Positions 1 to 7,223 of a stretch of 12,120 nt of DNA are shown here, in pieces. The stretch covers positions 1-12,120 of the forward strand of contig CAZJXA010000088.1 in NCBI GenBank assembly GCA_964549785.1, given 5' to 3'. Both the position numbers and the translations under genes were made by a program. How positions within the stretch are numbered: the first letter of the stretch is position 1; every line of letters begins with the position of its first letter. The DNA comes from JBEIUO01 sp964549785. GTDB lineage: Bacteria; Planctomycetota; Phycisphaerae; Phycisphaerales; UBA1924. Under the pieces are notes generated by a model. That model made no database searches, was not told where the DNA came from, and saw nothing but the letters and a program-made list of their open reading frames with translations.

Positions 1-1179
1 GGCGTGCTGGCGGCGCTCGATCGGTTGGCGCTCCCGATCATCGTCGTCGACGACGGTTCGGCGGATGGTTCGGCCGACTTCCTGCGCGGTTGGATCGCAC
101 CTGACATTGGTCGGCACCTCGTCACACACGCGGTGAACCAAGGAAAGTCGGCCGCTCTCGCCAGCGGCTTTGTGGCGGCGCTCAGGCTGGAATGCACGCA
201 CGCGTTGACCGTAGACGCCGACGGGCAGCACTCGGTGGATGATGTGCCCATCGTGATGGCCGGGTCGCAACGCGAACCGATGGCATTGATCGTAGGAGCG
301 CGGCCGGCCCGGATGGACGGTTGCCCCTGGACCAGCCGGTTCGGGCGCTGGGTGTCGAACGCACTGATCCGAGTGTCGAGCGGGGCGCGGGTGACGGACA
401 GCCAGAGTGGGATGAGGAGTTACCCGCTTGCGTTCATCGCCGGCCTGAAGGTGCGCGCGGGGCGTTACGCGTTTGAGACCGAGGTGCTGGTGCGGGCGGC
501 GTGGGCGGGCCTTGGAGTTCTTGAGGTTCCGATCAGCGGGACGTACGCGCCTGCCGGCGGCCGGGTGACTCACTTCCGCATCGGGCGGGACACGCGTCAG
601 GCCATCGGCATGCACCTGCGGCTCCTTGCGCGGTCGATAAGGCCGGGTGACCCGGTTGCGCGGGTCATCCCGCGACGATCCATGCACGATGGCGCGACCG
701 GAACCTTGGTGCAGCGGGCATGGTGGTGGCTCGGACCGAGCCGGTTCGTGCAGATGGCCCGAGGTGATCCGGGGCAGCGGAAGCGGCTCGCGGCCTCGGT
801 CGCGGTCGGACTCTTCATGGCCGCCGCGCCGCTGTACGGGATCAAGACGGCCGCGTGCGTGGCGCTCTCGATGCGGTTCCGTTTGCACCCCGCGGTCGTC
901 ATCGGGATATCCAGCCTCTCGACGCCGCCGTTAGGATTTGTATTCGCGCTGGCGGGGTTGGCGGTGGGGCACCTGGCGTTGCACGGGCGGTGGCCGGAAG
1001 TTAACTCCCTGCCGCGATGGTCGGAGTTCGATCCGGCCTTTGTACGAGATCGGTTGGCGGAGTGGATCATCGGGAGTGTGCTGGCGGGCGCGGTGTTGGC
1101 CGGCGCGGGGTATGTGGTCGCGAGGGCGTTGCTAGCGCACGTGGCCCGCGCGGCCCCGGGCGGGGGCGAAGACCGGTGA
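1..1179 (+). CDS. Family 2 glycosyltransferase fused to DUF2062 membrane domain (5' partial)
   Basis: The gene probably transfers a sugar from an activated donor to a lipid or lipid-linked acceptor at the inner membrane. Numbering from the GTG at position 4, the N-terminal ~210 residues form a GT-A fold. They show VVDDGS (14-19), an NQGKS segment (45-49), the metal-binding DADGQ (71-75) and DSQSG (132-136), all typical of dolichyl-phosphate-mannose-synthase-like GT2 enzymes. From about residue 254 the protein continues as a DUF2062 domain with hydrophobic stretches at ~263-290, 296-326 and 353-378, so the C-terminus is membrane-embedded. The GTG is unlikely to be the true start: the frame is open to the window edge, and the usual β1 strand with a PxYNE-like motif is missing, so roughly 20-40 residues lie upstream. 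It ends 6 bp from the convergent flavoenzyme gene. GT2 proteins and acyltransferases recur in aryl-polyene-type clusters, so a role in glycosylating the product is possible but inferred. Confidence 0.85.
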   Translation, partial: GVLAALDRLALPIIVVDDGSADGSADFLRGWIAPDIGRHLVTHAVNQGKSAALASGFVAALRLECTHALTVDADGQHSVDDVPIVMAGSQREPMALIVGARPARMDGCPWTSRFGRWVSNALIRVSSGARVTDSQSGMRSYPLAFIAGLKVRAGRYAFETEVLVRAAWAGLGVLEVPISGTYAPAGGRVTHFRIGRDTRQAIGMHLRLLARSIRPGDPVARVIPRRSMHDGATGTLVQRAWWWLGPSRFVQMARGDPGQRKRLAASVAVGLFMAAAPLYGIKTAACVALSMRFRLHPAVVIGISSLSTPPLGFVFALAGLAVGHLALHGRWPEVNSLPRWSEFDPAFVRDRLAEWIIGSVLAGAVLAGAGYVVARALLAHVARAAPGGGEDR

Positions 1180-1185
1180 GAAACG

Positions 1186-2493
1186 TCACGCGGTCGCGAG
1201 TTCGCTGAAGGCGGGAACGAGTTCGGGCGCCTGGTCGAGGAGGCGGCACGGCTCGCGACGCGGCACAAGCGGGAAGTGCTTCTGCAGTCGAACGCACATC
1301 GCGAAGGCCATGTGCCGCCAGCGGAGCGACCAGATGGGAGTCGGGAAGACCTGTCCGGCGAGAATGGAGATGATCGCCCGCTGCATCTGGAACGGCCCTT
1401 GGCCCTCCATGAACAACTCCCGGAAGGAGTGGCCGTAGTACGCACGGATAAGTCGCCAAAAAGGGCGGCAACTATCGTTGATGAAGCGGATGTGCGAGCG
1501 CCGCGCGGCCTGCGGAGTCGTCCGGCCTTGCAGAAGGCCGGTTACCAAGTCGGCGGTGTGCTTTCCGCTCATCATGGCGAGGGTGACACCGGTTGAGAAG
1601 ATCGGGTCAAGGAAGCACGCGGCGTCGCCGACCATGAAGTATCCGTCGCCCGCGTAGGGTCGGCAGCGGTAACTGAAATCGCTCAGCACGATGTTCTCGC
1701 GCGGGCCCACGGCGTTGCGCATCCGGTGACGCACCACCGGGCACCGTTGAACCGCCCAAGAGAGCAACCGCTTCGGATGGATGTTGAGTGTCTTCGTGAA
1801 CGAGGGGCGGCTGACGAAGCCGACGCTGGTCTTGGTTTCCGTGAGGCCGATCAGCCAGAACCAGCCCTCTTCGCACATGATGATGCCCGGATGACCGGTC
1901 TCCATTCCGGCGGGGCGCTCGACACCCTCGAAGTGCTCGAAATGGGCCACCTTCTGGAGGTTCGGGTCTTTGAAATTCCGGCGAATATTGAGGTGGCGGC
2001 CGATGACGGTTCCGGTCCCGGACGCGTCGATCAGCACGCGGCCCGAAACTTCCGACGTGGCGGTTCGAACCCGGACCTTATCGTGGGCCAAGGTCACAAT
2101 TTCCTTGACGGGCGTTTCCTCAAAGACGTCGGCCCCGGCGGCCCGGGCCTGATCGAGGAGCATTTTGTCGAGGTGGGCCCGCTCGATATTGAAGACCGCG
2201 AAGCCGGGCAGAAGGCCGTCGGCGAACCCAAACTTGCGGGTCACAAAGTCGTTTCCCATTCCGAATTCGGCGCCATACTTCGGGAGGTGCGGCAGTTTCC
2301 GGAGTTCCGGCTCTAGGCCCAGTTCCTGGAGGAGAGCCATGTTCCGCGGCAGGATCGATTCTCCGATGTGGAAACGCGGGTGCTTGTCCTTCTCCAGGAT
2401 GCACACCGAGAACCCTGCGCGGGCGAGAACAAGGCCCGTGGTCGATCCAGCGGGCCCGCCGCCCGCAATGACAACGTCATACCGATCGTTCAT
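1186..2493 (-). CDS. FAD-dependent oxidoreductase of the flavin halogenase-like family
   Basis: A 435-residue flavoprotein with an N-terminal Rossmann motif GGGPAG (11-16), an acidic residue ending β2 (E34), GES (44-46) and the second FAD motif GDAACFLDP (289-297). This order matches the tryptophan-halogenase / geranylgeranyl-reductase superfamily. The halogenase signature WxWxIP appears as WFWLIG (211-216), with Pro replaced by Gly. A lysine in LPKYGAEF (K72) falls roughly where halogenases carry their catalytic lysine. It could be a halogenase, a monooxygenase or a dehydrogenase/desaturase; sequence alone does not decide. I chose the ATG at 2493 over a GTG at 2502 because an AAGGG lies 8 nt before the ATG and the GTG would sit on top of it. 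It is last in the minus-strand set, 66 bp after the ketosynthase stop, and converges on the glycosyltransferase. Related flavoenzymes are known beside flexirubin and dialkylresorcinol clusters. Confidence 0.85.
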   Translation of the reverse strand: MNDRYDVVIAGGGPAGSTTGLVLARAGFSVCILEKDKHPRFHIGESILPRNMALLQELGLEPELRKLPHLPKYGAEFGMGNDFVTRKFGFADGLLPGFAVFNIERAHLDKMLLDQARAAGADVFEETPVKEIVTLAHDKVRVRTATSEVSGRVLIDASGTGTVIGRHLNIRRNFKDPNLQKVAHFEHFEGVERPAGMETGHPGIIMCEEGWFWLIGLTETKTSVGFVSRPSFTKTLNIHPKRLLSWAVQRCPVVRHRMRNAVGPRENIVLSDFSYRCRPYAGDGYFMVGDAACFLDPIFSTGVTLAMMSGKHTADLVTGLLQGRTTPQAARRSHIRFINDSCRPFWRLIRAYYGHSFRELFMEGQGPFQMQRAIISILAGQVFPTPIWSLRWRHMAFAMCVRLQKHFPLVPRREPCRLLDQAPELVPAFSELATA

Positions 2494-2501
2494 TCCCGGC
2501 A

Positions 2502-2506
2502 CCCTT
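2502..2506 (-). promoter_or_regulatory. Ribosome binding site of the flavoenzyme gene
   Basis: AAGGG on the minus strand, 8 nt upstream of the ATG at 2493. It favours that ATG over the in-frame GTG at 2502, which it overlaps. Confidence 0.5.
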
Positions 2507-2559
2507 TGCGAACCCCGCTGCTCGATCCGATGAGAAGCCAGTGAGTATAACGGCGAGGC

Positions 2560-4770
2560 TCAGCACGGGGTGGGCCGCTCGATGGTGACGGCCGCCGATG
2601 TCCCGCCCGCATCAATTGAATATACCGTTGTCTGTCCCTGTTCGCTGCGGGCCAGCGTGGCGATGAGAGAGAGCATCGGGCCAACGGAGAAGAGGTCGCC
2701 GGTGAATCGCCGGAGCGATGGGGCGCGCGCGGTCGATTCGATCCGGTCCGCTCCGCTCGTGGCTTGAGAGAGACGGACAGCGTCTCGGCCCGCGCCCATC
2801 CGGAGGGTTCCATTCTGCCGCCCAGAGATGCTGGCCGCGCCACGCACGACCGCGAGGCAGCGAGCGCCGCGACTGAGGGCCAAGGCCGCGCTTTCAACGA
2901 TCAGAGCCACGCTCCCCGGCGTAATGGTGCCGTGCGGCAATCGGTACGCAATCTCAAGGACCGGATGCGACTCCTCCGCCGCGGCGACGATCACGGTGGC
3001 ATCGGCCCCGGAGCGGACGCGTGCGGCGGCGAGCATCAGGGCATCGACCCCCGCGTTGCGGGAGCCGATGATGGTCTGGCATCCGCCGCGAACCCCGAAC
3101 GTTGTCGAAAGGTGGGCTGCGGGGGCGTTCGGAACCCCTTCCGCGAAGAGAACCGGGTTCGCCGCGAGAACGCCCTCGCGGACAATCTGGGTGTAGTAGT
3201 CGCTGCAGAAGGACGGGGAACCGTGCGTGCTGGCCAGGATGGCCGACGCAGCGGCGAGCTGCGGTGCATCGGCGTCGAGGCGGGCGTGGCGGAGCGCGAG
3301 GGCCGTCGAAGCAAGCATGAACTTGACGCACGGGCTCATCCGGCGGGCTCGACGCAAATTGACCGCCGCGGCCAATTGAGCCTCGTCGATGGTGCCGTTG
3401 AACGCGGTGGGGGAGACGCGACCCGGAACCGTTTCGAGGGACCGGATGAGTTGTTCCGCGGAGCCGATCCCCGGCAGAATCAACCCGAACCCGGTGATCC
3501 ATACTTCGGCTGACCGGTGCGCGGGCCGGAGCGCTGCCCGGGGGAACGCGGCCGATGCCGAGACGGGCGAGACGGACAGAGCGGATGGGCCACGGCCCAA
3601 AACCACGCAGGTGTTAGCGCCACCGAAGCCCAGCGAAGTGTTGACGGCGTGGGTGAGCGGAGCGGCGTACCCGCCGGGCGGGGCCACCCGGAGACCAGGA
3701 AACTCGACGTCTGCTTCCGTCACTCCCGCCGAGGGAGGTATGAAATTATCTCGGAGCGCGCACGCGGACAGGATGAGTTCGACAGCCCCCGCAGCCCCCA
3801 GCGTGTGACCTGTATAGGACTTAAACCCGACGACGCGCGCGCTGCCGAGCGATTCGCCGAAGACGGCGCGGAAAGCTGCGTATTCCGCGGCGTCATTATC
3901 CGGGGTCGCGGTCGCGTGAGCGGCGATCAAGGAGACGTCGGCGGGGGTGATCCCCGCGCGGGCGAGGGCGGCTCGGATGGCGCGGGCGGCTCCCTCGCCA
4001 GCGGGGTGCGGTTGCGTGAGGTGGTGGGCGTCGGCGGATTCACCCCAGCCTCTCACGTGCGCAAGGATCGGGGCCTGTCGGCGTCCGGCGTCGTCGCACC
4101 GCTCCAGCGCGAGCACCGCGTACCCCTCGGCGATCATCATTCCGCACCGGTGGCGAGAGAACGGCAGCACGGAGGTGTCGGAGATCAGCCCGAGAGCGCT
4201 GAAACCGGCCCACGCGTACTCGCTCATGGCGTCGTAACCCCCGGCGATGACGAGGTCGGCGTGGCCCTGCTGCAACAGAGTTACGGCCAGGGCGACCGCG
4301 CCCAGGCTGGACGAGCACGCCGAGCAGGTTGTCAACGAGGCAGCCCCGATGCCCAGCCCGTTAATCGCGGCCGCAGTGACCGCGCCCGCGAGGAACGGGC
4401 GAAGCGCGGCGGTATCGCTAGAGCGGAGGAACCGCCCCCCGGCACGAATGCCGTGGAGCGTCGTTCCCACAAGTACTGCGCAGCGGTCGGGGGGATAGTT
4501 TGGCGACGCGGATGCGAGCGCCTGTCGGATGACGAAACGCAGATATCTGGCCTCACGGGGCAGGTCCGGGTCAACGTCGGGGGGGAGGTCGAGCGCCTGA
4601 CCGCAACGGGCGCCAGCGGGAATCGGCGACTCGATGACGGTGGGTTGGCGCAGGCCCGTGCGGCCCGCGCGGATAGCGGCCCAAGTCGCCTCGGTCGAAA
4701 GCCCCAGGCCGGTCACCAGCCCGGTGCCGGTGATGACAACTTGGGACGCTGCGTCAGCCCCGGCCATCAT
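2560..4770 (-). CDS. Ketosynthase fused to a degenerate ketosynthase / chain-length-factor-like domain
   Basis: A 736-residue protein made of two thiolase-fold halves; a normal FabF-type ketosynthase is about 410. The first half (~10-391) opens with VVITGTG and keeps the full catalytic set: Cys152 in CSACSSS, His285 in HATATP (an unusual form of HGTGT), and Lys317 and His322 in KSYTGHTLGAAG. GFGGANT (381-387) closes the domain. It should perform decarboxylative Claisen condensation on ACP-bound chains. A ~28-residue Ala/Pro/Arg-rich linker (about 392-420) leads to a second half (~421-736) that starts WITGFGL. There the nucleophile elbow reads TIIGSRNAG, with Arg571 in place of Cys. The region matching GHTLGAAG reads GDLFSVGP, and the C-terminal half is shortened. 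This resembles the inactive chain-length factor (KSβ) of type II polyketide and aryl-polyene systems, normally a separate gene. The start is the first ATG of an ATGATG pair with GAGG 6 nt before it. It overlaps the upstream acyltransferase by 17 bp, implying translational coupling. The open frame runs further upstream, but that part lies inside the acyltransferase. Confidence 0.9.
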   Translation of the reverse strand: MMAGADAASQVVITGTGLVTGLGLSTEATWAAIRAGRTGLRQPTVIESPIPAGARCGQALDLPPDVDPDLPREARYLRFVIRQALASASPNYPPDRCAVLVGTTLHGIRAGGRFLRSSDTAALRPFLAGAVTAAAINGLGIGAASLTTCSACSSSLGAVALAVTLLQQGHADLVIAGGYDAMSEYAWAGFSALGLISDTSVLPFSRHRCGMMIAEGYAVLALERCDDAGRRQAPILAHVRGWGESADAHHLTQPHPAGEGAARAIRAALARAGITPADVSLIAAHATATPDNDAAEYAAFRAVFGESLGSARVVGFKSYTGHTLGAAGAVELILSACALRDNFIPPSAGVTEADVEFPGLRVAPPGGYAAPLTHAVNTSLGFGGANTCVVLGRGPSALSVSPVSASAAFPRAALRPAHRSAEVWITGFGLILPGIGSAEQLIRSLETVPGRVSPTAFNGTIDEAQLAAAVNLRRARRMSPCVKFMLASTALALRHARLDADAPQLAAASAILASTHGSPSFCSDYYTQIVREGVLAANPVLFAEGVPNAPAAHLSTTFGVRGGCQTIIGSRNAGVDALMLAAARVRSGADATVIVAAAEESHPVLEIAYRLPHGTITPGSVALIVESAALALSRGARCLAVVRGAASISGRQNGTLRMGAGRDAVRLSQATSGADRIESTARAPSLRRFTGDLFSVGPMLSLIATLARSEQGQTTVYSIDAGGTSAAVTIERPTPC

Positions 4771-5647
4771 CGAGGTCCTCAACAAAGACGGGCTCCAGAA
4801 CGAGCCATTGGTGCGGGTAGCGTGAGACGACGGACGCGATGGAATTGGCGATGGCTCGAAGGCTCGCGGACGGGGCGCGGTCGCCGGCGTCGGTCGGTGG
4901 TGTGTCCGGTTCGATCGCGGGCAAGAGCAGGACGCGGTGCCTTCCGTCGGGCTGTCGGACGGTAAAGACGGGGATGATGGGCGAACCGGTGAGCCGCGCA
5001 AGGCGGACCGGCCCGGTGGGCAGCCGCAGTTGTCCGAACAGAAACGGAACCGTTTGCGTGCGTTGACCCGGCGCTGCCCGGTCGCCCTGCATGACAACAA
5101 CCTCGTTATGAAGGAGGGCGTCGCGCAGCGAGAGCCAGGTGTCGAGCCCGTCGTCAATCGGGGCTTCGACGATTCCGAGCGCCCGGTGAAGCCGGGCCCG
5201 CGAAGCCTCAAAGGCGGGGTCGGCGTCGCGGCGGAAGACCACGCTGATCCTGCGTTCCTCGCGAGCGAGCGCCGCCAGCCCGCACTCGAAACTTCCAAAA
5301 TGAGCAGTGACCAGTATCGCGCCGCGTCCCGCCCCACGGTTTGCCCGAAAGGCTTCCAGCCCGTCGACGTGAGCGACAAGGCTTCTCAACTGCTCGGGGG
5401 AACGGTTCGAGGCCCCGGCGACGTCGACCACGAAGTTGTAGAAGCTGTTGACGACCTCGCGGGCATATGCCCGGTGCTCGGTGCGAGATAGGCGACGCCC
5501 GAAAACGCGGGTCGAGTTCTTGCGGGTGGCGTCCCGGACAGCGGTGGAAACAAGCGGCACAGCAAGCCGCGCGATCGGGCGGAGGATGGCCGCCATACCG
5601 GGAGACCACGCGGCCAAGCGAAAAAACGTCCCAAGTAAGGAGGTCAT
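4754..5647 (-). CDS. LpxL/HtrB-like lysophospholipid acyltransferase
   Basis: A 297-residue member of the lipid A / LpxL-HtrB branch of the LPLAT superfamily. These enzymes move an acyl chain from acyl-ACP to a hydroxyl acceptor at the inner face of the inner membrane. The catalytic HX4E box is His116-Glu121 (HFGSFE). QGDRAAPGQ and the PTGPVRLARLTGSPIIPVF segment match later conserved blocks. The N-terminal region (FFRLAAWSPGMAAILRPIAR) is amphipathic to hydrophobic, fitting membrane association. I chose the ATG at 5647. The frame can extend to a TTG at 5731, adding 28 residues that look non-conserved and Pro/Gly-rich; neither start has a good Shine-Dalgarno. It is first of the three-gene minus-strand set, and its last codons contain the ketosynthase start. 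In aryl-polyene clusters a similar enzyme accompanies the ketosynthases, so it may acylate a carrier with the polyene rather than make lipid A; that is inference. Confidence 0.85.
   Translation of the reverse strand: MTSLLGTFFRLAAWSPGMAAILRPIARLAVPLVSTAVRDATRKNSTRVFGRRLSRTEHRAYAREVVNSFYNFVVDVAGASNRSPEQLRSLVAHVDGLEAFRANRGAGRGAILVTAHFGSFECGLAALAREERRISVVFRRDADPAFEASRARLHRALGIVEAPIDDGLDTWLSLRDALLHNEVVVMQGDRAAPGQRTQTVPFLFGQLRLPTGPVRLARLTGSPIIPVFTVRQPDGRHRVLLLPAIEPDTPPTDAGDRAPSASLRAIANSIASVVSRYPHQWLVLEPVFVEDLDDGRG
4777..4780 (-). promoter_or_regulatory. Ribosome binding site of the ketosynthase gene, inside the upstream gene
   Basis: GAGG on the minus strand, 6 nt before the ATG at 4770 and inside the last codons of the acyltransferase. 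It decides the start of the ketosynthase, whose open frame extends about 600 bp further upstream, and fits coupled translation of the two genes. Confidence 0.55.
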
Positions 5648-5838
5648 CGGCGGAGAGACCGGCGCGGCCTCGTGGCCTTTCACCGCGCTGTGTCCGGGCC
5701 GAGAGGCTGGTCCGGAGCCGCGTTCGATCAAGGTTGATGCCGTCTCGACGATGACCCAGCGTAGGTGATGTTTCCTGCCCCGCCCCGGTAGTTGCGATGG
5801 TCCCGGTCGTGTTCCCTGGACGATATGATGTTTCCGCG
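5648..5838. promoter_or_regulatory. Divergent intergenic region, probable promoters for both operons
   Basis: This is the only stretch in the window from which genes are read in both directions, so promoters for the minus-strand acyltransferase/ketosynthase/flavoenzyme set and the plus-strand acyltransferase pair should lie here. I do not see a convincing -35/-10 pair. TATGAT at 5824-5829 resembles a -10 hexamer but lies only 9 bp before the favoured ATG and lacks a well-placed -35. The region also holds the 10-bp direct repeat listed separately. If the acyltransferases start at their alternative codons (5731 and 5797), the non-coding part shrinks to about 65 bp. Confidence 0.4.
5766..5835. 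repeat. 10-bp direct repeat TGATGTTTCC, two copies 60 bp apart
   Basis: Plus-strand copies lie at 5766-5775 and 5826-5835, identical over 10 bp with a start-to-start spacing of exactly 60 bp. The second copy ends 3 bp before the favoured start at 5839. An AT-containing repeat in otherwise GC-rich DNA inside a divergent intergenic region could be a regulator binding site. Chance is not excluded. Confidence 0.5.
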
Positions 5839-6561
5839 ATGATGAACGCGAGGCCGGGCACAGACAATTCGCTTCGGACCCCGCGATTCTACAAGGCGTG
5901 CCAGTGGGCGTCGCGCTTCATCAAGTTCCAGTGTGTCCGCGAGACCGTGTTGCACGTTGAGCGTGTGGATGCGGGCGTCGCGGCGGGCGGCGTGCTGCTG
6001 GCGTGCACCCACCTCAGCCACCTCGAGCCGATCGTGGTGTCGTCGATCGTTCGACGTCAGATCCGCTGGATGGCCCGGATCGAGTTCTACCAGCGTTGGT
6101 GGGGCGGCGCGGTCCTCCGTGGCGGCGGGGCCTTCCCGGTCGACCGCTTCGGCTTTTCACTCCCCGCAGTGCGGCGTGGCATCAGGCTCGCCCGGGCGGG
6201 CTATGCGGTCGGTGTCTTCCCGGAGGGGGGCGTCGTCAAAGGAAAGAGTTCGGTCCTTCGCGGCGGGCGTATCAAGCTTGGCGTCTGCGTGATTTCCTTG
6301 CGGACCAACACCCCGATTATCCCGGTGGTCGTGTTGGGCACCGAGAAGTTGAACCGCGTCCCGCCGTGGATACCCCCCCGGCGGGCTCGGCTCTACACGG
6401 CCTTCGGCACGCCGATCATGCCGCCCATCCGAGCCGGCGGGCGGTTGTCGGCGGGGCGGGCGGAGCGGGAGGAGATGGGGGCCCGGCTGCGGGCCGGATT
6501 TGCCTCAACGTACCACGAGTTGCTGGCCCACACCGGCCTGACCGACAGCGACGTGCCATGA
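5839..6561 (+). CDS. PlsC-type 1-acylglycerol-3-phosphate acyltransferase-like protein (HX4E variant)
   Basis: A 240-residue LPLAT-superfamily protein that transfers an acyl group to a lipid or glycerol-phosphate-type acceptor at the inner membrane. The blocks appear in canonical order: block I THLSHLE with His58 and Glu63, where most PlsC proteins have Asp; block II AFPVDRFG (99-103); block III FPEGG (127-130) followed by KGKSSVLRGG; and block IV NTPIIPVVVLG. Arg of the usual FPEGxR is not at its normal position, which may reflect a different acceptor. I prefer the ATG at 5839, the first of an ATGATG pair. An in-frame ATG at 5797 would add 14 residues. Neither has a clear ribosome site. It is the first gene of a two-gene plus-strand unit and overlaps the second by ATGA. 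With the LpxL-like gene divergently placed, three acyltransferases cluster around one promoter region. Confidence 0.85.
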   Translation: MMNARPGTDNSLRTPRFYKACQWASRFIKFQCVRETVLHVERVDAGVAAGGVLLACTHLSHLEPIVVSSIVRRQIRWMARIEFYQRWWGGAVLRGGGAFPVDRFGFSLPAVRRGIRLARAGYAVGVFPEGGVVKGKSSVLRGGRIKLGVCVISLRTNTPIIPVVVLGTEKLNRVPPWIPPRRARLYTAFGTPIMPPIRAGGRLSAGRAEREEMGARLRAGFASTYHELLAHTGLTDSDVP

Positions 6562-7199
6562 GCGACTGGTTTTATCGAACCTTTCGGCTTGTTGGCCGGC
6601 ACGCCCTTTGGGTCAGCGCCGATGCTTCGGTCTCGGGTGCTAAAAACATTCCGGAGCGTGGCGGGTGTCTGATCGCTGCGACCCACACAAGTCCGTACGA
6701 CGTCCCGATCCTGATCCGTCATGTGCCGCGATTGCTCGACTTTGTCAGCATCGTCGAGGTGTTCCGGATTCCGGTGGTCGGCTGGTTCTACGGGAATATG
6801 AACGCCTTCCCGCTGGAGCGAGCCCGCGCGGACGCGGCCACTACCAGGACGATTCTTGCCCGGTTGGCGGCCGGCCGAGTCGTGGTGATGTTCCCGGAAG
6901 GCCGACTGAGACGGGGGAAAGATTCCGTCGTGCGTACGGGGAGCATCCGGCCGGGGCTGGGCCGGTTGGTAAAGCTCGCCGGCGTACCGGTGATCCCCGC
7001 AGTAATCGTGAACTCGGCGGCGTACGCGAAGCCGCGGGCATGGTTGCCGCTGCGGCGGACGCGCTATGCGATTGCGTTTGGGCCGGCGATCAGGCCGGAT
7101 GGAGACACGAAGGAAATCGAGCGGCTGGTGTTGGAGTCGTTTACCGCGTTGTACACGGCGGCGGCGGCGGAACTCCCGGAAGAGTGCCGCGTGATGTAG
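6558..7199 (+). CDS. PlsC-type 1-acyl-sn-glycerol-3-phosphate acyltransferase-like protein
   Basis: A 213-residue LPLAT-superfamily acyltransferase with all four blocks intact: HTSPYD (catalytic His43 and Asp48, HX4D), NAFPLER (82-88), FPEGRLRRG (112-120) and VPVIPAVIV (143-151). It should acylate the sn-2 position of lysophosphatidate or an analogous hydroxyl at the membrane. The ATG at 6558 overlaps the preceding stop in an ATGA tetranucleotide, so the pair is almost certainly co-translated. The two proteins are clearly paralogous in block order but diverged, and their differing block I (Asp here, Glu upstream) suggests they act on different substrates or in sequence. The frame is also open far upstream inside the preceding gene, but that extension lacks family similarity. 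The gene ends 24 bp from the convergent exporter gene, with no evident terminator hairpin between them. Confidence 0.88.
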   Translation: MSDWFYRTFRLVGRHALWVSADASVSGAKNIPERGGCLIAATHTSPYDVPILIRHVPRLLDFVSIVEVFRIPVVGWFYGNMNAFPLERARADAATTRTILARLAAGRVVVMFPEGRLRRGKDSVVRTGSIRPGLGRLVKLAGVPVIPAVIVNSAAYAKPRAWLPLRRTRYAIAFGPAIRPDGDTKEIERLVLESFTALYTAAAAELPEECRVM

Positions 7200-7223
7200 T
7201 GGGACGACACGCTGGAAGGCGGT

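Noticed and set aside
597..1445. 282-residue minus-strand open frame across the glycosyltransferase and flavoenzyme ends
   Set aside because: Ser/Arg/Pro-rich composition and overlap with two genes having clear motifs indicate a GC artefact.
2510..2580. Weak inverted repeat CCCCGCTG ... CAGCACGGGG between ketosynthase and flavoenzyme genes
   Set aside because: The arms do not pair perfectly and the loop is about 45 bp with no T-run, so it does not support a terminator.
3510..3599. Possibility that the two ketosynthase halves are separate genes
   Set aside because: The frame is continuous, with no stop and no Met codon or ribosome site near the beginning of the second half.
3517..4965. 482-residue plus-strand open frame opposite the ketosynthase
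   Set aside because: High-GC antisense frames are commonly open. It is Arg/Gly-rich with no hydrophobic or domain pattern, whereas the minus-strand frame has clear catalytic motifs.
4771..5379. Open N-terminal extension of the ketosynthase frame (203 residues)
   Set aside because: It lies antiparallel in frame only, inside the acyltransferase gene on the same strand; its residues show no family motif, while ATGATG at 4770 has a ribosome site and begins the normal VVITGTG start.
5824..5829. TATGAT as a -10 promoter element
   Set aside because: No -35 element at 16-18 bp spacing, and it is only 9 bp from the favoured start codon; kept as a remark, not a feature.
6003..6557. Open upstream extension of the second PlsC-like frame
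   Set aside because: It is a shifted-frame reading of the first PlsC-like gene, Pro/Arg-rich and without motifs.
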